Positions 5,624 to 8,716 of a stretch of DNA of 8,716 nucleotides are shown here, piece after piece. This DNA is from Chloroflexota bacterium (lineage in GTDB: Bacteria > Chloroflexota > UBA6077). The first letter of the stretch is position 1. Every line of letters starts with the position of its first letter. The DNA lies in NCBI GenBank assembly GCA_021845945.1, contig JAJZRD010000162.1, positions 1 to 8,716 of the forward strand, given 5' to 3'. A program made the translations under genes and the position numbers. The notes under the pieces were generated by a model. The model did no database searches and was not told where the DNA came from. It worked only from the letters and a program-made list of their open reading frames with translations.

Positions 5624-6790
5624 ATGAGAGGACTTCCCCCCTCGCCCCGGGACCTCCGACGGGAACGGTTGGTGGGCAATTGGGGAGGGGCCAGCGAGCA
5701 GATAGGACGTCGGTGGGAGGAGTTGGGTCTGGGGGCGCTGCAAGCTCGGCTCGCCTCGGGTGCGCCCTGGCCCAAAGACGGATACCGGCCCCACGGGATC
5801 GTGGAGCTGGCCGGCGACAACTCGATGCAGTTGGCCCTGTCCAGGTCGGGTCTGCCCAGCCCCGACGTCATCATGATTCTCAAGGATGGGAACGGGGGAA
5901 AGTCCCTCCAGGCCCTGGATTTCAAGTGGAACCTGGAGTACGCCACCTACTCCCAGATCTGCGCCGAGGCTCTAACCGCCCTGCTCCAGAAGGGGGTTGC
6001 GCCCCTGCAGGAGCTGCTGTCCCAGTCGCTGCCCGAGGATCCCGAGACGCTGCCCATCCTGGATGGCCTGCTCTCCTCGCCGAGGCTGCCCGTCAACCAG
6101 TGGTTCCTGCACTCGGAACAGAACAACCGGCAGGAGTATCCCATCGAGGCCGGCGAGGTGATCTTCGAGGAGGTGCAGCCCCTGGACTTCTTCGGCCCCC
6201 TGCCGGGGTGGGATCTGGCTCTCCTGCTGGCCCAGGCCGACCGTTCGATGGCACGGCTGCAGTATCTGGATGGCGCGGAGCACTACTACCGCCTCGGCGC
6301 CGGCCTCCAGGGGGCGGCGGCTCAGCTGCAGGTATCCATCTTCGTGCGCCGGCCTCCGGCCGTCACGGCAGCCGAGGCCTTCGACTGGCTCAAGACCCGG
6401 TTGAGGCCCGCTTCTTCTCTCGGCTTCGTGCAGCTGGCCGAGAAGCTGATGGCCACCCGCGGGCAGTTGCTGACCCGGCTCCGCGGCCTGCTCCGCTCTC
6501 CCTACCGCTTTGGCGACCTGGTCGAGGCCCTCAAGGCCCGCGATCTGCAGCTGCCGGAGAAGGAAGAGGGGCTGCCCCCCAAGGAGCGAGAACGGTGGGG
6601 GGAGATCCTCCGCAAGGTTGCCGCGGAGCACAAGGAGCTGATCTACCGCACCGGACTGCGGCTGGTGCAAACGGGGCTGTCCGACGCCGAAGCGTTGGCG
6701 AGGCTGGAAGGTGACTCACGCCGCTTCGCCTCGCAGGCCCGCGCCCACGCCGAGAAGCTGATCGAGGTGTCCATCCAGACAGGCAGCTGA
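5624..6790 (+). CDS. Protein of unknown function with PD-(D/E)XK-like core
   Basis: I do not recognise a named family for this 388-residue protein. It has no signal peptide or membrane segment and is probably cytoplasmic. Around residues 56-125 the predicted order is strand (HGIVELAG), strand after Pro80-Asp81 (SPDVIMIL), strand ending Asp99-Phe100-Lys101 (LQALDFKW), then a helix carrying Gln111 (TYSQICAEALTALL). Pro-Asp followed 18 residues later by Asp-x-Lys and then a Gln helix is the layout of the PD-(D/E)XK nuclease fold, so a nuclease or a degenerate relative is possible. The remainder is mixed, with a Leu/Arg-rich helical part (250-300) and a highly charged C-terminus (310-380) that may be helical or coiled. 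The ATG at 5624 has AGGAG seven bases upstream, which fixes the start. The gene has its own candidate promoter at 5507-5515. Codon use resembles its neighbours, so recent transfer is not indicated. Confidence 0.88.
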   Translation: MRGLPPSPRDLRRERLVGNWGGASEQIGRRWEELGLGALQARLASGAPWPKDGYRPHGIVELAGDNSMQLALSRSGLPSPDVIMILKDGNGGKSLQALDFKWNLEYATYSQICAEALTALLQKGVAPLQELLSQSLPEDPETLPILDGLLSSPRLPVNQWFLHSEQNNRQEYPIEAGEVIFEEVQPLDFFGPLPGWDLALLLAQADRSMARLQYLDGAEHYYRLGAGLQGAAAQLQVSIFVRRPPAVTAAEAFDWLKTRLRPASSLGFVQLAEKLMATRGQLLTRLRGLLRSPYRFGDLVEALKARDLQLPEKEEGLPPKERERWGEILRKVAAEHKELIYRTGLRLVQTGLSDAEALARLEGDSRRFASQARAHAEKLIEVSIQTGS

Positions 6791-6801
6791 GCACTGCTGC
6801 C
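6782..6801 (+). terminator. Weak hairpin over the stop codon of the unknown gene
   Basis: GGCAGC (6782-6787) can pair with GCTGCC (6796-6801) across an 8-nt loop containing the TGA stop. There is no T-tract, so termination here is doubtful and readthrough into the peptidase gene remains possible. Confidence 0.2.
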
Positions 6802-6820
6802 GCAGCCGGTAATCCCTGAC

Positions 6821-6850
6821 TTGACCGCAGCTCCCCCCTCCCGATATCCT
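6821..6850 (+). promoter_or_regulatory. Candidate promoter of the M16 peptidase gene
   Basis: TTGACC (6821-6826) matches the -35 consensus at five of six positions. TATCCT (6845-6850) lies 18 nt downstream and matches the -10 box at four. Transcription would begin near 6857, giving a leader of about 220 nt before the GTG at 7080. The -10 box is poor, so this is a moderate-strength prediction. Confidence 0.35.
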
Positions 6851-6893
6851 GACGGCCGGCGCCACAAGCAAGTAGAGGATGCCCCGACGTTCC

Positions 6894-6938
6894 CGGGAGG
6901 CTCGCCCTCCCGCGCCTGTGCCTCCGGCTCGTGAGCCG
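6894..6938 (+). other. Two hairpins in the M16 leader
   Basis: A perfect 7-bp stem (CGGGAGG 6894-6900 with CCTCCCG 6906-6912, 5-nt loop) is followed by a 6-bp stem (CGGCTC 6925-6930 with GAGCCG 6933-6938, 2-nt loop). They fall in the 289-nt gap 6791-7079. No known riboswitch or small RNA pattern was recognised in that gap, which otherwise shows only the promoter candidate and an in-frame extension of the peptidase reading frame. Confidence 0.4.
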
Positions 6939-7079
6939 AGCCGCCCGGGCGACGGAAGACGGGTGTCTGGCCCGGAAGCTGCAGTGGAAGCGCCAGGCAG
7001 AAGATGTAGCCTCAGCAGTCTCCACCCGCCGCTCTGCCTCATCCTGCAGCGCGAGGGTCGAAACGACGGAGCGATAGAA

Positions 7080-8716
7080 GTGAGCGAAATGGCCAGGCAC
7101 ACGGTCCTCAGCAACGGCTTGACGGTGATCACCAAGGAGATCCGCCAGCTTCCCATCGCCAGCTTCTGGGTCTGGTATCGAGTGGGAAGCCGCAACGAGT
7201 CCGCCGGCACCACCGGCATCTCCCACTGGGTCGAGCACATGATGTTTCAAGGCACCCCCACCATCGGAAAGGGGGACGTCTTCCGCATGGTGTCCGCCAA
7301 CGGAGGGGTGCTCAACGGCTTCACCTGGCTGGACTACACGGCTTACTTCGAAACCCTCCCCAGCCAGCGGATCGACCTGGGCATCGCCATCGAGTCGGAT
7401 CGCATGGTCAACTCCCTCTTCCTACCGGAAGAGGTGGAGCGGGAGCGCACGGTGATCATCTCCGAGCGGGAGGGTTCGGAGAACAACCCCGCTTACTTGC
7501 TGGGCGAGGAGATGGGGGCCACGGCCTTCATGGCTCACCCCTACGGCCACAGCGTCGTCGGCTGGAAGTCGGACCTCCAGGCCATGACTCGGGACGACCT
7601 GTACGATCACTACCGGACTTTCTACGCACCTAACAACGCCATCGTGGTCGTCGTGGGCGACTTCGACACCGATACACTGATGGGAATGATTCGGGAGAAG
7701 TTCGAGGCGATCCCCTCGGGACCCGACGTGCCCGCCGTCCGCACCACGGAGCCCCCACAGCGGGGCGAGCGGCGAGTCAGCATGCGCTATCCGGCCGGTG
7801 CCCCCCAGTTCGACGTGGCCTACCACGCCCCGGCCGTCTCCAGCCCGGACGCCTTCCCCATGTTGGTGCTGGACGCCGTCCTGTCCGGCGGCAAGCCCAT
7901 GGGGATGTTCGGCTCCCGCGGAACCCACATGGGCCGTAGCTCACGGCTGTACCGGGCCCTGGTTGACGCCGGCCTGGCCAGCAACGCCGGCTCCTCCTTC
8001 GCCCTGACCAGGGATCCCTACCTCTTCGACATCGACGCCACCCCACGCCCCGGGGTCTCCCTGGAGCAGATCGAGGGGGTCGCATTCCAGGAAGTGGAGA
8101 GGATCCAGAAGGAGGGGGTCGGGCGGGAGGAGATGGAACGAGCCCTGAAGCAGGCCAGGGCCCAACTCGTCTACGGTTCCGAGTCGGTCACCGATCAGGG
8201 CTACTGGCTCGGCGCCCTCGAGGCCATCGATAGCTACGAGACCTACGGCCGGCTCCTGGAGCGTCTCAACCAGGTGACGCCGGAGGACGTCCAGCGGGTC
8301 GCGCAGCAGTACTTGACCGAGACCAACCGGACCGTGGGATGGCTGATCCCCACCGAGACGGCAGCTGCGCCGATGCCCGAGGAGTCAACCCGAACCGCCG
8401 GCCAGCCCTTCTACTACGACGGGGCCTGGGTGCGATCGAAGTCCTGGGTCCTGGGTCCTGAGTCCTGGCAAGGGTCGGGTTCCCCGCAGCGCTCAGGACT
8501 CAGGACTCAGCACTCAGCACTCAGCGGTCGGCACTCAGCACTCAGCACTCAATCGGGCGGCGGGGTGGGCCGGGTCTCCCTGGCCATCGACCGGCAGCAG
8601 CTGGGGAACGGGATCGTGGTGCTGGGCAACCTGAACGCCAACAGCCCCCAGGTCGTGGTTCGGGCCAGCCTGTTGGCGGGCAGCGTCTTCGATAGCCCCG
8701 ACAGGGCTGGCATCGC
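7080..8716 (+). CDS. M16-family zinc metallopeptidase, two-module (3' end outside window)
   Basis: The first 545 codons of a pitrilysin/insulinase-type peptidase are present and the frame runs off the right edge. Members bind one zinc and cleave peptides within a clamshell of two M16 halves. The first module is complete: LSNGLTV near the N-terminus, the inverted zinc motif His49-Trp-Val-Glu52-His53, and the third ligand Glu129 in ERTVIISERE, 75 residues after His53. YAPNNAIVVVVGDFD and SSRLYRALVDAGLAS mark its second half. A linker (about 430-500) carries an in-frame tandem-repeat insertion (8441-8554). The second module begins at about 497 with LAIDRQQLGNGIVVL. No signal peptide is seen, so it is probably cytoplasmic. 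GTG 7080 is preferred because GGAG lies eight bases upstream; ATG 7089 is in frame with a weaker GAAG. The frame stays open back to an ATG at 6879, but those 67 extra residues are Arg/Pro-rich and unlike the family. Confidence 0.93.
   Translation, partial: MSEMARHTVLSNGLTVITKEIRQLPIASFWVWYRVGSRNESAGTTGISHWVEHMMFQGTPTIGKGDVFRMVSANGGVLNGFTWLDYTAYFETLPSQRIDLGIAIESDRMVNSLFLPEEVERERTVIISEREGSENNPAYLLGEEMGATAFMAHPYGHSVVGWKSDLQAMTRDDLYDHYRTFYAPNNAIVVVVGDFDTDTLMGMIREKFEAIPSGPDVPAVRTTEPPQRGERRVSMRYPAGAPQFDVAYHAPAVSSPDAFPMLVLDAVLSGGKPMGMFGSRGTHMGRSSRLYRALVDAGLASNAGSSFALTRDPYLFDIDATPRPGVSLEQIEGVAFQEVERIQKEGVGREEMERALKQARAQLVYGSESVTDQGYWLGALEAIDSYETYGRLLERLNQVTPEDVQRVAQQYLTETNRTVGWLIPTETAAAPMPEESTRTAGQPFYYDGAWVRSKSWVLGPESWQGSGSPQRSGLRTQHSALSGRHSALSTQSGGGVGRVSLAIDRQQLGNGIVVLGNLNANSPQVVVRASLLAGSVFDSPDRAGI
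8441..8554. repeat. 7-bp tandem repeats in two inverted arms, inside the M16 gene
   Basis: The left arm has four 7-bp units (GTCCTGG, GTCCTGG, GTCCTGA, GTCCTGG; 8441-8468). After a 23-nt spacer the right arm has nine units in the complementary sense, mostly CTCAGGA then CTCAGCA, with diverged copies at 8520-8533 and 8548-8554. The segments 8455-8467 and 8494-8506 are perfect 13-bp inverted repeats around a 26-nt loop. ATCG occurs just outside both ends (8435-8438 and 8552-8555), a possible target duplication. The block is translated without a stop as peptidase residues about 454-492, giving a peptide with repeated HSALS. Similar heptamer repeats are known in filamentous cyanobacteria (STRR sequences). 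Confidence 0.8.

Noticed and set aside
5433..5627. A 64-codon + strand frame overlapping the start of the unknown gene by ATGA
   Set aside because: It spans both divergent promoters and the inverted repeat, so it would need transcription from upstream of the predicted start; the composition looks random.
6960..7000. Small SRP RNA or a riboswitch in the M16 leader (a CCGGAAG motif is present)
   Set aside because: The conserved GGAAGCAGC segment and pairing flanks of SRP RNA are absent, and no known riboswitch core could be laid out.
6531..7250. Minus-strand open frames covering the gap before the M16 gene
   Set aside because: They overlap well-supported + strand genes on both sides and their translations are Arg/Ser/Pro-rich without motifs.
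8441..8554. CRISPR array
   Set aside because: The units are only 7 bp, contiguous without spacers, and inverted between arms; no cas gene is present.

Overview
The window is GC-rich bacterial chromosome. It holds five protein-coding genes, one of them cut by the right edge, plus the probable last few codons of a sixth at the left edge. The intergenic gaps are packed with short palindromic repeats. Three things suggest a member of the Chloroflexota or a similar GC-rich lineage: the compact (Thermus/Thermotoga-type) alpha-glucan phosphorylase, the GTAGGG(G)C-ended palindromes, and the 7-bp tandem repeats of the CTCAGCA/GTCCTGA kind. This is inferred from general familiarity; no rRNA or other decisive marker is present.

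Layout. Positions 1-40 probably hold the C-terminus of a + strand gene. Its TAG stop lies inside the left end of a 102-bp palindromic element (37-138). Three genes follow on the minus strand, read from right to left: alpha-glucan phosphorylase (2847-5420), a GT-B glycosyltransferase (1408-2532) and a class I/II aminotransferase (197-1348). The glycosyltransferase and aminotransferase are 59 nt apart and probably cotranscribed. The phosphorylase is separated from them by 314 nt of palindromes and a candidate promoter. A divergent intergenic region (5421-5623) has an extended -10 promoter pointing each way. To its right on the + strand lie a 388-residue protein of unknown function (5624-6790) and, after a 289-nt structured gap, an M16-family zinc metallopeptidase (7080 to beyond 8716).

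How the genes relate. The phosphorylase releases glucose-1-phosphate from storage glucan. The neighbouring glycosyltransferase lacks both glutamates of the usual EX7E motif and its acceptor is unknown. The aminotransferase has all its PLP-site residues but no assignable substrate. No single pathway links all five genes.

The most unusual features are two. First, a block of 7-bp tandem repeats in two inverted arms (8441-8554) lies inside the M16 peptidase gene and is translated in frame, as a serine/histidine-rich linker between the two M16 modules. It is flanked by a 4-bp direct repeat, and its left arm carries TGG at exactly the two places where the GTCCTGA form of the unit would give a TGA stop. 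Second, the unknown 388-residue protein has a PD...DxK...Q arrangement resembling a PD-(D/E)XK nuclease core. No CRISPR array, tRNA, rRNA, integrase or transposase gene was seen.
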